DNA of 43,999 nt, taken from Desulfobulbaceae bacterium (lineage in GTDB: Bacteria > Desulfobacterota > Desulfobulbia > Desulfobulbales > Desulfobulbaceae). Position 1 is the first letter of the stretch; each line of letters opens with the position of its first letter. The DNA is taken from assembly GCA_024763055.1 (NCBI GenBank), contig JANTGH010000014.1, forward strand, positions 1-43,999. Direction: 5' to 3'. Both the position numbers and the translations under genes were made by a program. The notes under the pieces are model-generated. The model saw nothing but the letters and a program-made list of their open reading frames with translations, had not been told where the DNA came from and ran no database searches. Below are positions 1-9,130 of the stretch, piece after piece.

Positions 1-757
1 AAAAAGCATCTATTTTTAGCCGTCCCTTTTCCGTATTATATATTTTTTTATATATAAAAAAGATTATACCTGCGGCTATGGCAATAAAGAAAAAGTTTCC
101 CTTTACAAAGTTGCTCATATCCACGACAATTTGAGTCGGTACCGGCAGAGCAGAGTCCATACTTTCAAACATATCAACAAAAACAGGAATAACAAAGACA
201 AGAATCACAACCAGAATTAAAAGAGAAATGGCAAGACAAATAATAGGGTAAGTCATCGCCCCTTTAATTTTTTTCTGCAGAGCCATGGCTTTTTCCTTGA
301 AAACGGCCAGTCGGGAGAGAATGGTATCCAAGATACCGCCGAGCTCTCCAGCTTCAATCATGTTTGAATAAAGATTATCAAATATTTTCGGATGCTTACG
401 CATTGAATCAGCCAGCGTCGTTCCTGTCTCTACATCTGTTTGAATATCCTGGAGAACCTTGCGAAAGGTGGAATTACTTTGCTGTTTGGCAAGTATCTGC
501 AAGCATTGGACAAGGGGGAGACCGGCATCTATCATGGTGGAAAGCTGTCGAGTGAAAACGACGATGTCCTTGCCGGTAACTTTGGGTCGGAAGAGGGCTA
601 TATTTTCAAAGAGATCTTTTGGTTTCTCTTTGATTTTTGGATTATCAATGCGTAATCGACGCAACTGTGCTCGGGCACCGGTTTCATCAATAGCTTCGAT
701 TTCTCCTTTTCGTTTTTCTCCGTAACTGTTCGTTCCTTTCCATATGTAAACCGGCAT
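1..757 (-). CDS. pilC: Type IV pilus / type II secretion inner-membrane protein, PilC/GspF family (partial, C-terminus beyond window edge)
   Basis: Minus strand reads MPVYIWKGTNSYGEKRKGEIEAIDETGARAQLRRLRI...VTGKDIVVFTRQLSTMIDAGLPLVQCLQIL...LYSNMIEAGELGGILDTILSRLAVFKEKAMALQKKIKGAMTYPIICL, the typical T2SSF domain. Open to window start. Confidence 0.9.
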   Translation of the reverse strand, partial: MPVYIWKGTNSYGEKRKGEIEAIDETGARAQLRRLRIDNPKIKEKPKDLFENIALFRPKVTGKDIVVFTRQLSTMIDAGLPLVQCLQILAKQQSNSTFRKVLQDIQTDVETGTTLADSMRKHPKIFDNLYSNMIEAGELGGILDTILSRLAVFKEKAMALQKKIKGAMTYPIICLAISLLILVVILVFVIPVFVDMFESMDSALPVPTQIVVDMSNFVKGNFFFIAIAAGIIFFIYKKIYNTEKGRLKIDAF

Positions 758-940
758 AAAGTATCTCCGTGCTGGATGTAACCTGTAAAGTCAATGTAGA
801 TAAGAGGTTGACAGACAGTCGTTTTGCTTTTATATATTTGTTCCTTTTAAGTTAAAAAGTTTCAGTTGTTGAATTTATTGTATGGAAAATTATTCTCTGA
901 TTCAAGGGAAAATTGATATTTTTTACAGGAGGTTGGTCGT

Positions 941-1186
941 ATGGAGGCCGTAAAGGAGAAAAAATACGCTGACAGGTCATTCCAGCCGATTATTGAGCGG
1001 TGTGACGGTTGTGAACGCGCTGTTAGTGAAGATGGGACAACATATTGTAAAACATATATAAATCCTGCAGCAAAATGGCGATTAGGCATCTGCAACTTTG
1101 CCACCCATGCCAAGCCGGAAATTAAAGTAGTGAAGGTCCGAATTAATCCATTGAAAGCTGCCAAGCGTGCTTCACGAAGAGGATAA
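941..1186 (+). CDS. PxxKW-type small cysteine-rich protein
   Basis: 81 aa; CDGC...YCKTYINPAAKWRLGICNFATH has a PxxKW motif and four Cys; RBS-like aggagg upstream. Confidence 0.7.
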   Translation: MEAVKEKKYADRSFQPIIERCDGCERAVSEDGTTYCKTYINPAAKWRLGICNFATHAKPEIKVVKVRINPLKAAKRASRRG

Positions 1187-1246
1187 CAGGAGCTTTTTCA
1201 AAGAAAAAAGGGCGCATTTTTCTGTTTTATCCCAATTCTATTTCTT

Positions 1247-1933
1247 TTAATCTCTATGGCCGAAGAGGGCCGTTCCCACACGAACAAGGGTTGCGCCCTC
1301 TTCAATGGCAATAGTGTAATCAGCTGACATTCCCATGGATAATTCGATGTTATTATCATTTGGAAATAATCCCTTGTCAGCTAATTGTTCGGAAAGTTTT
1401 CGTAATTTTCCAAAGTAGTCTCTACTGGCTTCCGGTTCCTTTGACCAGGGAGGCATACCCATCAGGCCTGCGGCCTGAAGGTTTGTTTCTCTATGGATGC
1501 TTTTTATGAGGTTTTCTGCATCTTCCGGTAATATACCATGTTTCTGTTTTTCCCTGCCAATATTAACCTGGATAAGAATGCGTATATCTTTTTGAAGTTC
1601 CGCAGCGTGACGAGCGAGGATTCGTGCAATTTTTAACCTGTCCACGGTTTCAATAACATCAAAAAGCTCGACAGCAACCCTGCATTTATTACTCTGCAGG
1701 TAACCAATGAAGTGCCAGCAAAGATTTTGATCTAAAGACGTTATTTTTTGTCGCGCTTCCTGCATGTAATTTTCGCCAAAAATCTGTTGTCCGCAGGAGA
1801 TCGCCTTCCTGATCTTTTCAAGCCCCTGACGCTTGGAAACCGCAACAAGCTGTACGGAATCAGCACTGCGGCCACTTCGTTCGGTCGCAATGTCTATATT
1901 TTTTTGTATTCTTTTAAGATTGTCACAGATCAT
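1247..1933 (-). CDS. yggS: YggS family pyridoxal phosphate homeostasis protein
   Basis: VQLVAVSKRQGLEKIRKAI, FGENYMQEARQK, WHFIGYLQSNK, LSMGMSADYTIAIEEGATLVRVGTALFG motifs. Confidence 0.93.
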   Translation of the reverse strand: MICDNLKRIQKNIDIATERSGRSADSVQLVAVSKRQGLEKIRKAISCGQQIFGENYMQEARQKITSLDQNLCWHFIGYLQSNKCRVAVELFDVIETVDRLKIARILARHAAELQKDIRILIQVNIGREKQKHGILPEDAENLIKSIHRETNLQAAGLMGMPPWSKEPEASRDYFGKLRKLSEQLADKGLFPNDNNIELSMGMSADYTIAIEEGATLVRVGTALFGHRD

Positions 1934-2737
1934 TTATAACTCCGGAAAGGTAAAGAGCGCCTGAGCATTAGCCGTTGTCGCCCTTGCGATTTCAGCAAGT
2001 GTTGTATTGCGAAGTTCGGCAATTTTTTGTGCGGTATGGAGAAGAAATTCAGGGGCGTTTCGTTTGCCGCGATAGGGGACTGGAGCAAGAAAAGGGCCGT
2101 CCGTTTCAATTAACATCGATTGCAGAGGTATCACGCGGGCCACCTGTTGCAGAGAGATAGCATTTTTAAAAGTTACTATGCCTGGAATAGAAATAAACAA
2201 ACCGAGTTCCATGACGTTATCGGCAAATGGAACATCGCCTGAGAAACAATGCATAACGCCACCGGCAGGAAATGGGGCATGCTGCTTGAGTATGCGTAAG
2301 GTATCATCATGGGCATCCCTGTCATGGATTATAATCGGAAGACCCAGTTCTTTTGCCATGGAGAGCTGCCGGGAAAATACCTGTTGTTGTATATCTTTTG
2401 CCGAATACAGCTTGGCGTAATCAAGACCGATTTCGCCATAACCAACCACCTTTTTATGTAAGGCAAGTCGCTCAATGGTTTTAAAATCGTTTTTGGTAAC
2501 CTGCGCCGCATCGTGTGGATGAACACCTATGGCTGCATAGGCGGAGGGATACCTTTCCGAGAGCCTGACAGCCCGTTGTGAACTGGCTGCATCAATTCCT
2601 ATGGTGATGATCTTGCTGATTCCCATTTGAGATGCCCGGTCAATGACCTCATCAAGGTCATTTTTGTAGGCCTCCATGTCAAGATGACAGTGGGTATCAA
2701 TAAATTGAAGATTTTGATCAAAAGCTATTTGTGACAT
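1934..2737 (-). CDS. tatD: TatD family metal-dependent hydrolase
   Basis: FIDTHCHLD N-terminus, AIGVHPHDA, GEIGLDYAK, IIHDRDAHDDTL, HCFSGD, IETDGPFLAPVPYRGKRNAPEF. Confidence 0.94.
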   Translation of the reverse strand: MSQIAFDQNLQFIDTHCHLDMEAYKNDLDEVIDRASQMGISKIITIGIDAASSQRAVRLSERYPSAYAAIGVHPHDAAQVTKNDFKTIERLALHKKVVGYGEIGLDYAKLYSAKDIQQQVFSRQLSMAKELGLPIIIHDRDAHDDTLRILKQHAPFPAGGVMHCFSGDVPFADNVMELGLFISIPGIVTFKNAISLQQVARVIPLQSMLIETDGPFLAPVPYRGKRNAPEFLLHTAQKIAELRNTTLAEIARATTANAQALFTFPEL

Positions 2738-3029
2738 TTTTTCACACCGTATTTTATTGGGTTCTTTTCTTACCAGATACGTAAGGGTGAGGCAAGAAAC
2801 AAAGGGGATAGATATACCTGCTCTTGCAATATGCTACCCGGAAAATTATCATTAATGCTGTTTCACTCTTTTTACGGGGTCACGCAGGCAATGATTGTTG
2901 ACAGGGAAGAGGTATTCTTTTACAACTACAGGTTATAAGATGATAATATTAAATTTTTTCTACAAATAATAACCGAAAGCGAAGGTGTAGTCCGGTAGGA
3001 GCTGGAAAAGCGCTGATTGTCAGTTGATT

Positions 3030-3071
3030 CTATTTTCGCTCAGATACGTTCTATCTGGCGAATAGTTTTTT
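3030..3071 (+). terminator. Rho-independent terminator-like hairpin in the leader of the downstream lipoprotein gene
   Basis: CTA-tt-TTCGC-tc-AGATA-cgttc-TATCT-g-GCGAA-TAG followed by TTTTTT. No plus-strand gene ends upstream (tatD diverges). Confidence 0.6.
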
Positions 3072-3186
3072 GGGACTTATAAGAGACTGTTTATGTTGAA
3101 ATTGCCTTGGGATATCGAGGATATCTTTCGATAATTTCAGGGATATTTGTTTAATGTCTTTCTAAACCATGTAAAGGAGATGACTC

Positions 3187-3681
3187 ATGAAGAAAATCCA
3201 TTTCTTATCAATCTTTCTTTTCCTGATACTTATGGCAGCATTACTTATTGTCGGGGGCTGTACCAACGGCTCTCTCGGGAAAACGGAAGTCGTTCATGGA
3301 GACTCGGCCTTACCGCCTGTTTCGGGGTTTGCCGACGACATACAGGACATCGTCCTGCCGACGGATATGGAGTGGAAGCGGGACAAATCAATGACCATCA
3401 AGACCGAATCATTTCGGGGTGGCATCTGGTATTATACCGGACGAGTTGAGGTAGTTTCGCTTAAGGATTTTATGACCAGCGCCATGCAGGATAATAAATG
3501 GAAGCTTGTCGGTGAAGCAACATCTAAGGATGTTATGCTTGCTTTTGTTAAGCCGAACAAGACCTGTATGATGGTTATTGCCGATGAAACTTTCGGAAAA
3601 ACCTCATTGACCCTGTATGTTACCATTGATAAGACTGCCGCGGCGGCACTTAATCCATTTGGCGAGGCTGTCAGTCAGTAG
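3187..3681 (+). CDS. Putative lipoprotein of unknown function
   Basis: Signal peptide with lipobox-like LLIVGGC; RBS aaaggag before ATG; lies directly upstream of coaBC. Confidence 0.75.
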   Translation: MKKIHFLSIFLFLILMAALLIVGGCTNGSLGKTEVVHGDSALPPVSGFADDIQDIVLPTDMEWKRDKSMTIKTESFRGGIWYYTGRVEVVSLKDFMTSAMQDNKWKLVGEATSKDVMLAFVKPNKTCMMVIADETFGKTSLTLYVTIDKTAAAALNPFGEAVSQ

Positions 3682-3699
3682 AGGACTTCAACAATTGGT

Positions 3700-4923
3700 A
3701 TGAGTGCGGACAAAGGACATTCTGTTTCCACCACATCACCGCTGCGTGGCAAGAATGTCCTGCTTGGTGTTACCGGGTCTATTGCCGCCTTTAAGGTTGC
3801 GGGCTGGATCCATGCATTAACCGCTCAGTCTGTCGGTGTGACTGTAATGATGACCGGAGCGGCTGAGCGTTTTGTTTCCTCCTTGACCTTTGGCGCATTG
3901 TCGGGAAATACCGTTTACAGGGATATGTTTGATGAAGAACCGGAAAAGCTGATGGCTCACATCACCCTGTCTCGAGAAGCCGATGTTATCCTCATAGCAC
4001 CTGCTACTGCCCACACCATGGCCCGACTGGCACATGGCATGGCCGATGATCTTCTCTCGACAGTTGTCTTGGCGGCCAAAATTCCAGTGGTCATCTGTCC
4101 CGCCATGAATACAAACATGCTTTCACATCCGGCAACCCGGCAAAATTTAGAGAGATTGCAGGGATTAGGTTACCAGGTTGTTCCCCCGGACAGCGGAAAT
4201 CTCGCCTGTGGTGAGGAGGGCGCAGGACGTTTACCTGAATGGGAAGGTGTGTATGAAAAACTTGTTTCACTCTTTTGCCCGCAAGATCTTGTTGGAAAAA
4301 AAATTCTTATTACTGCCGGACCGACCAGGGAGCCACTTGATCCCGTCAGATTTTTAAGCAACCGTTCGAGCGGGAAAATGGGCCATGCTCTTGCCCGGAC
4401 TGCTGCTCGCAGGGGCGCTGAGGTTGTGCTGATCAGTGGGCCGGTAGCCCTTGCCGCTCCTTGTTTTGTGACAACCCTTCAAGTGACGACCGCGCTCGAG
4501 ATGCGGGAGCATGTGCTCCAGCAGTCTCGGGATGCTGATATTATCGTCAAAGCGGCGGCTGTAGCTGATTTCAGGCCAAAGAATTATCAGAAGCAGAAAA
4601 TCAAAAAAAATGGAGAAAACAGACAGATTGCTCTAAAAGAAAATCCTGATATTCTGGCAGAGTTGGGAAAGAATCGGCGGGCAGGTTGTGTGCTGGTTGG
4701 TTTTGCCGCGGAAAGTCGGAACCACGAAAAGGAAGGTCGCAATAAATTAAAGCGGAAAAATGTCGATCTCATCGTGGTCAATGATATCCTCAGCCCAACA
4801 ACCGGCTTTGACGTTGAAACTAATCAGGTTACCCTTGTTGATAAAAGCGGGAGCCTGCAGCTGCCGCTTCTATCCAAGGTCGACACCGCGAACCGGATAT
4901 GGGATCACATCCTTACCCTATAA
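3700..4923 (+). CDS. coaBC: Bifunctional phosphopantothenoylcysteine decarboxylase / phosphopantothenate-cysteine ligase
   Basis: GVTGSIAAFKVAGWIHAL, PAMNTNMLSHPATRQNLERL, ITAGPTREPLDPVRFLSNRSSGKMGHALA, GFAAES. Confidence 0.96.
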   Translation: MSADKGHSVSTTSPLRGKNVLLGVTGSIAAFKVAGWIHALTAQSVGVTVMMTGAAERFVSSLTFGALSGNTVYRDMFDEEPEKLMAHITLSREADVILIAPATAHTMARLAHGMADDLLSTVVLAAKIPVVICPAMNTNMLSHPATRQNLERLQGLGYQVVPPDSGNLACGEEGAGRLPEWEGVYEKLVSLFCPQDLVGKKILITAGPTREPLDPVRFLSNRSSGKMGHALARTAARRGAEVVLISGPVALAAPCFVTTLQVTTALEMREHVLQQSRDADIIVKAAAVADFRPKNYQKQKIKKNGENRQIALKENPDILAELGKNRRAGCVLVGFAAESRNHEKEGRNKLKRKNVDLIVVNDILSPTTGFDVETNQVTLVDKSGSLQLPLLSKVDTANRIWDHILTL

Positions 4924-4971
4924 AAGGGGTCATCCTGGTCGAATCAAATTTTTTCAGGCTATGTGATTCTT

Positions 4972-6150
4972 CTAAATTATTGATCCTTCCATTGCCTGCT
5001 CATAAATCGCGATAATATCTTCTTTGGAAGGCTGCCTTGGATTGTTTTCAACCGGTCTGGCGACTGTCAAGGCTATCTCGGCCATTTCAGGTAATTTTTC
5101 TTCAGGTATATTTAGAGCGCGTAAGCTGCCGGGAATGCCGAGATCCTGGTTGAGGAGGTGCAGCTCTTCAACCGTAATTTCCGCTGCATCCCGTAGGGAA
5201 AGACCACTGATGTCCTGTCCCAGCAGCTCTGCAAGCAGGGCGTGTTTATCCAGATTACCGATTAGATTATAAGCGCAGACAAAGGGAAGCAGGGCCGCAT
5301 TGGCAAGTCCATGCGCTATACCAAACATTCCCCCTAAAGGGTAGGCCATGGCATGCACAAGGCCAACACCGGCAATGGCCAGCGCCTTTCCCCCAAGCAG
5401 GCTGCCAAGCAGCATGTTTCCGCGAGCCTCCATGTTTCTGCCATCTGCATAGGCAGCCCTGATATTATCCGCGATCAGGGTAATGGCCCTGGTGGAGTAC
5501 ATTTCCGAGATTGGATGGGCCTGGACCGATGTATAGGCCTCAAGCGCATGTGTCAAGGCATCGATTCCTGTTGTTGCCGTAACATGAGGGGGCAGACTCA
5601 GCGTCAGTTCCGGATCAAGTATGGCTATATCGGGATAGAGCGGATCACCGTTCATACCGCCTTTTGATCCTGTTTCCTCATTAATAAAAACTGCGGTAAA
5701 GGTGACTTCAGCCCCTGTGCCTGCTGATGTCGGCACCATGATTTTCGGGACCCCGGGTTTTTTGATTTTTCCAACCCCAAGGTAATCTATTGCCTTGCCG
5801 TCATTGGTCAGAAGGATGCTGATTGCCTTTGCCACGTCCATGGCGGAACCCCCGCCGGCACCGATAACGCAGTCGCAGTTTTTTTCACGGGCAAGATTGG
5901 TGCCGGCGTCGGCCAGACGAAGTCCGGGTTCGGGATCAATGCGGTCATAGACAACAAAATCAATTCCGGCATTTTCCAGCGGAACCCGGATATTGTTGTC
6001 CTGATTTGCCGCTACCAGGCCGGGATCAATAACCAGCAGGGGCCTGTTGCCACCCGTTTGCTTGATGATCTCAGGAAGACCTTTAATCAATCCGGCGCCA
6101 AAATGAATTTGAGTGGGTTGGGTTATGGTAAAAGATTGTACAGTAGACAT
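4972..6150 (-). CDS. Iron-containing alcohol dehydrogenase
   Basis: IHFGAGLIKGLPE; GGGSAMDVAKAISIL; PTSAGTGAEVTFTAVF; TGIDALTHALEAYTS; metal-ligand histidines in GIAHGLANA. Confidence 0.93.
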   Translation of the reverse strand: MSTVQSFTITQPTQIHFGAGLIKGLPEIIKQTGGNRPLLVIDPGLVAANQDNNIRVPLENAGIDFVVYDRIDPEPGLRLADAGTNLAREKNCDCVIGAGGGSAMDVAKAISILLTNDGKAIDYLGVGKIKKPGVPKIMVPTSAGTGAEVTFTAVFINEETGSKGGMNGDPLYPDIAILDPELTLSLPPHVTATTGIDALTHALEAYTSVQAHPISEMYSTRAITLIADNIRAAYADGRNMEARGNMLLGSLLGGKALAIAGVGLVHAMAYPLGGMFGIAHGLANAALLPFVCAYNLIGNLDKHALLAELLGQDISGLSLRDAAEITVEELHLLNQDLGIPGSLRALNIPEEKLPEMAEIALTVARPVENNPRQPSKEDIIAIYEQAMEGSII

Positions 6151-6610
6151 AAGTATACCTTGGTAGGGGTTTTTTTACATTCCTGGTGATATAAAAAAAA
6201 TCATTGGCCGGAGAGGGCAAAAATCAAATGCCCTGATCAAGCGTATCTTGCCAAAACTATATCATATAAGTAGACTACCCGTTGAAATGTACTATAGCGC
6301 AAGCAATATTTTTCGCCAGATAAACCAACATGGCCGAATTATAATGATTTAGGGTTGCCTTGAAGAATTAGGATTTGTGTTCAAGGCCAAGGCATACGAA
6401 AAATTATACCACAGGTACCATGCCTTTAGCGTGGTTCCGAGGATAAAATTTTGAGTATAACGCAGAAATTTTGCGAAAATACAATTTTTCAAGGTAGCCT
6501 TATAGTTGCCGGTCGCAACAATGAGAGAGATACCATTGTCAATGAGCCTGATCCCCGGCATAAGATATTTCGGGAAGAAACCGGCTGTGTGAAAATATGG
6601 AATATTTGTT

Positions 6611-7162
6611 ATGGCCATTCAACTAAGTCGATCAGAGCGGAAAAGAAGGATTAAAAAGGTTGAGCAGCTGGTTCGGCAGTTGGTTGAATTGTCGGAACAG
6701 GACATAAAAAAACTCCCCTGTGATCATCAGATTCTGGAATTATTTCTTGAAGCACAACCGCTTAAAGGCGGAACAAAAAAAAGGCAGATTAAATATATCA
6801 CAAAAATTTTAAAAAATGAGCCAATTTCAGGCCTGTATGATTTTCTTGCCAGGAGAAAGGGAAGGGCGCTTAAGAACAAAGAACAATTTCATGAGCTGAA
6901 ATATTTTCGTGATACCCTGCTTAATGAGGCCATTGCCGCAAGAAAAGTGCTTCGGAGCGAACAACAGGAGCTTGCGGAAACCTGGGCCAGTGCGACCATT
7001 GATGAAATTACAAAAAAGATACCAACGGTCGATGCAATTGCCTTGAGCCGGTTGTCCGCTATTTTCGCACGCACGAGGCAGGCACGGCACAGTCGTGAAA
7101 TATTCCGTCTTCTCCGGGCAGCCCGCGAACAGATGGATCGGACTTCGACTCACCAAGGATAA
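6611..7162 (+). CDS. yjgA: YjgA/DarP (DUF615) ribosome-associated protein
   Basis: LSRSERKRRIKKVEQLVRQLVELSEQDIKKLP ... KGGTKKRQIKYITKILKNE matches the DUF615 pattern. Confidence 0.85.
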   Translation: MAIQLSRSERKRRIKKVEQLVRQLVELSEQDIKKLPCDHQILELFLEAQPLKGGTKKRQIKYITKILKNEPISGLYDFLARRKGRALKNKEQFHELKYFRDTLLNEAIAARKVLRSEQQELAETWASATIDEITKKIPTVDAIALSRLSAIFARTRQARHSREIFRLLRAAREQMDRTSTHQG

Positions 7163-7165
7163 TAT

Positions 7166-9076
7166 TTAACGGGCGTCACTGTCGATCTGCAATAATTTAT
7201 CTCCGGGTTTTACGGCCTGGCCGGTTTTTGCGAAGATCGATGCTACCGTGCCGGAAGTTTCACTGATAACCGGAGTCTGCATTTTCATGGCCTCAAGGAC
7301 CGCAACTTGGTCACCAGCGTGAACCTCCTGGCCTGTTTCAACCGATATTTCATAAACATTACCGCCAAAAAGGGCTCTGATGTCGCCACTTTTGGCGAGG
7401 TTGGCTATCTCATTTTTAGAAAGTGTTGCTTCAGCAGCTGCTCCGGCCTGTGTTTCCGGTTCAATAATAAATGTTCTCTGATGATGATCAACGTTGAGAT
7501 AGACGTTGGTCCTTCCATCGTCGTCCTGCTGGCTCGGCCCGATTTCAATGAGATGCTCTTTGCCGTCATGGTCACGAAAAACAAGGGTTTCTCCAAGCTG
7601 GAATCCTCCCTGTCGGAGAAAAATTGCCGGTGGCAGGACATAGGACTGACCAAATTTTTCTTCAAATTTGAAAAATTCAACGGCGTCATTGGGATGTTGG
7701 AGATAGCTGACTAACTGTTGTTCTGTTGGCTCCTTGCCAAGTTTTCCAGTCAGCGTCTGCCGTTCCTTATCAATATCCATATCCTCAATGTTTTCGATGC
7801 CGCCTTCTTGTTCAAGAACCTTCTCCCAGTCAGGGCCAAATGCCTTTTCGTAAATCCAGTCAGCGGGTCGATAAAAGGGAAAGGGGCCGTATTTTCCTAA
7901 AAGTAAATTTTTCAAATCACCGGACGGATTGCCGTAGCGATCACCGTCAAGGACATTGGAGACTGCCGTGGTCCATAAAATTTGTGAACCAGGGGTTACG
8001 CTCCAATAATTACCGAGTTCCTTCTGTACTTTTGGCAGTTCGTTATGCAGAATATCCGGCATTTTATCTAAGAAACCACCTTTTGCAGCCTGCTCCAGGC
8101 TTGAACCCATTGCTCCGCCAGGGAGTTTATGGATCTGGACAGTGGGCATAAAACCTTTAATCTGTGCTTCAAACTGCGCGTAATATTGTCGTTGGTCACG
8201 AATAACATCGGATGATCTGATAACAGCCTCTTCGTTAATACCGACAGCAACTCTATCGTAATCTTTCAGGGTCTGAATGACGGTTAGAATTGGAGGAGGG
8301 CCATAAAAGCCGGTGAACGCGTGATCTGAAGCGTCGACAATGGCAGCGCCGTTAAGAACTGCGGCTGTTATTCGGCCAATATCATTTCCGTCGGTATTAT
8401 GTCCATGATAATGGATAATAAGCTCAGGATAGGCCTGCTTGATGGCATTAACCAGTTGGCCGATACGTTTTGGAGAACCAAGCCCGCCATGATTTTTGAT
8501 GCATAAAATTATTTCAGGGCCGGTAACATCAATAATCTCCTGGACCTTACCCACATAATACTCATTGGTATGTTCGGGACCGGTTGAAAAACAGATGCAT
8601 GGTTCATTAATTTTACCTGCTTTGGCAACTTCCTCAAACACTGCCTGCATATTGGGAACATGATTCATGAAGTCAAAGGTACGCCAGACATCAACATATT
8701 TGGCAAATTCACGAACAGTGAGCCTGATGACATTCTGCGGATATGGCCGGTAACCAAAAAGGTTGACCCCACGACACAAGGTCTGAAACATGGTATCGGG
8801 CATTTGTTTCCGCAGCAGCTTCAGCTTGAGAAAAGGATCCACCTGCTTGCGGAGAATATCAACATGTATGGATGCTCCACCGGTAATTTCCAGGGAAAAA
8901 TAACCGGATTCCTCCCTGGCCTTGGCAGCCAGTAGATCAGTATGGAGAAGAATACGGTTTTTATAATCTGACTGGGACATGTCCCGGGCAGTATTGGTAA
9001 TATAATAACCATCGGTATGGCGCAGGGTGTCCAGCACCACAGAGGCGTTCATTTTTTCTGTAATCCGTGTCATCAT
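7166..9076 (-). CDS. pycB: Pyruvate carboxylase subunit B / carboxyltransferase with C-terminal biotinyl domain
   Basis: Carboxyltransferase domain (KNHGGLGSPKRIGQLVNAIKQAYPELIIHYHGHNTDGN) plus C-terminal biotin-acceptor motif EAMKMQTPV. Confidence 0.92.
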   Translation of the reverse strand: MMTRITEKMNASVVLDTLRHTDGYYITNTARDMSQSDYKNRILLHTDLLAAKAREESGYFSLEITGGASIHVDILRKQVDPFLKLKLLRKQMPDTMFQTLCRGVNLFGYRPYPQNVIRLTVREFAKYVDVWRTFDFMNHVPNMQAVFEEVAKAGKINEPCICFSTGPEHTNEYYVGKVQEIIDVTGPEIILCIKNHGGLGSPKRIGQLVNAIKQAYPELIIHYHGHNTDGNDIGRITAAVLNGAAIVDASDHAFTGFYGPPPILTVIQTLKDYDRVAVGINEEAVIRSSDVIRDQRQYYAQFEAQIKGFMPTVQIHKLPGGAMGSSLEQAAKGGFLDKMPDILHNELPKVQKELGNYWSVTPGSQILWTTAVSNVLDGDRYGNPSGDLKNLLLGKYGPFPFYRPADWIYEKAFGPDWEKVLEQEGGIENIEDMDIDKERQTLTGKLGKEPTEQQLVSYLQHPNDAVEFFKFEEKFGQSYVLPPAIFLRQGGFQLGETLVFRDHDGKEHLIEIGPSQQDDDGRTNVYLNVDHHQRTFIIEPETQAGAAAEATLSKNEIANLAKSGDIRALFGGNVYEISVETGQEVHAGDQVAVLEAMKMQTPVISETSGTVASIFAKTGQAVKPGDKLLQIDSDAR

Positions 9077-9130
9077 ATTCGTGTCCGTTGCAATCGGGTT
9101 GTGGAAAAGCTGATGCCGTGCCTGTTGTCG

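Noticed and set aside
2950-3030. c-di-GMP (GEMM) riboswitch in the lipoprotein leader
   Set aside because: Some GEMM-like words (tagtccggtagg) but no convincing full consensus; only the downstream terminator-like hairpin is reported.
6349-6618. 89-aa minus-strand ORF between the alcohol dehydrogenase and yjgA
   Set aside because: No clear family or RBS, overlaps the yjgA start; treated as probable noise.
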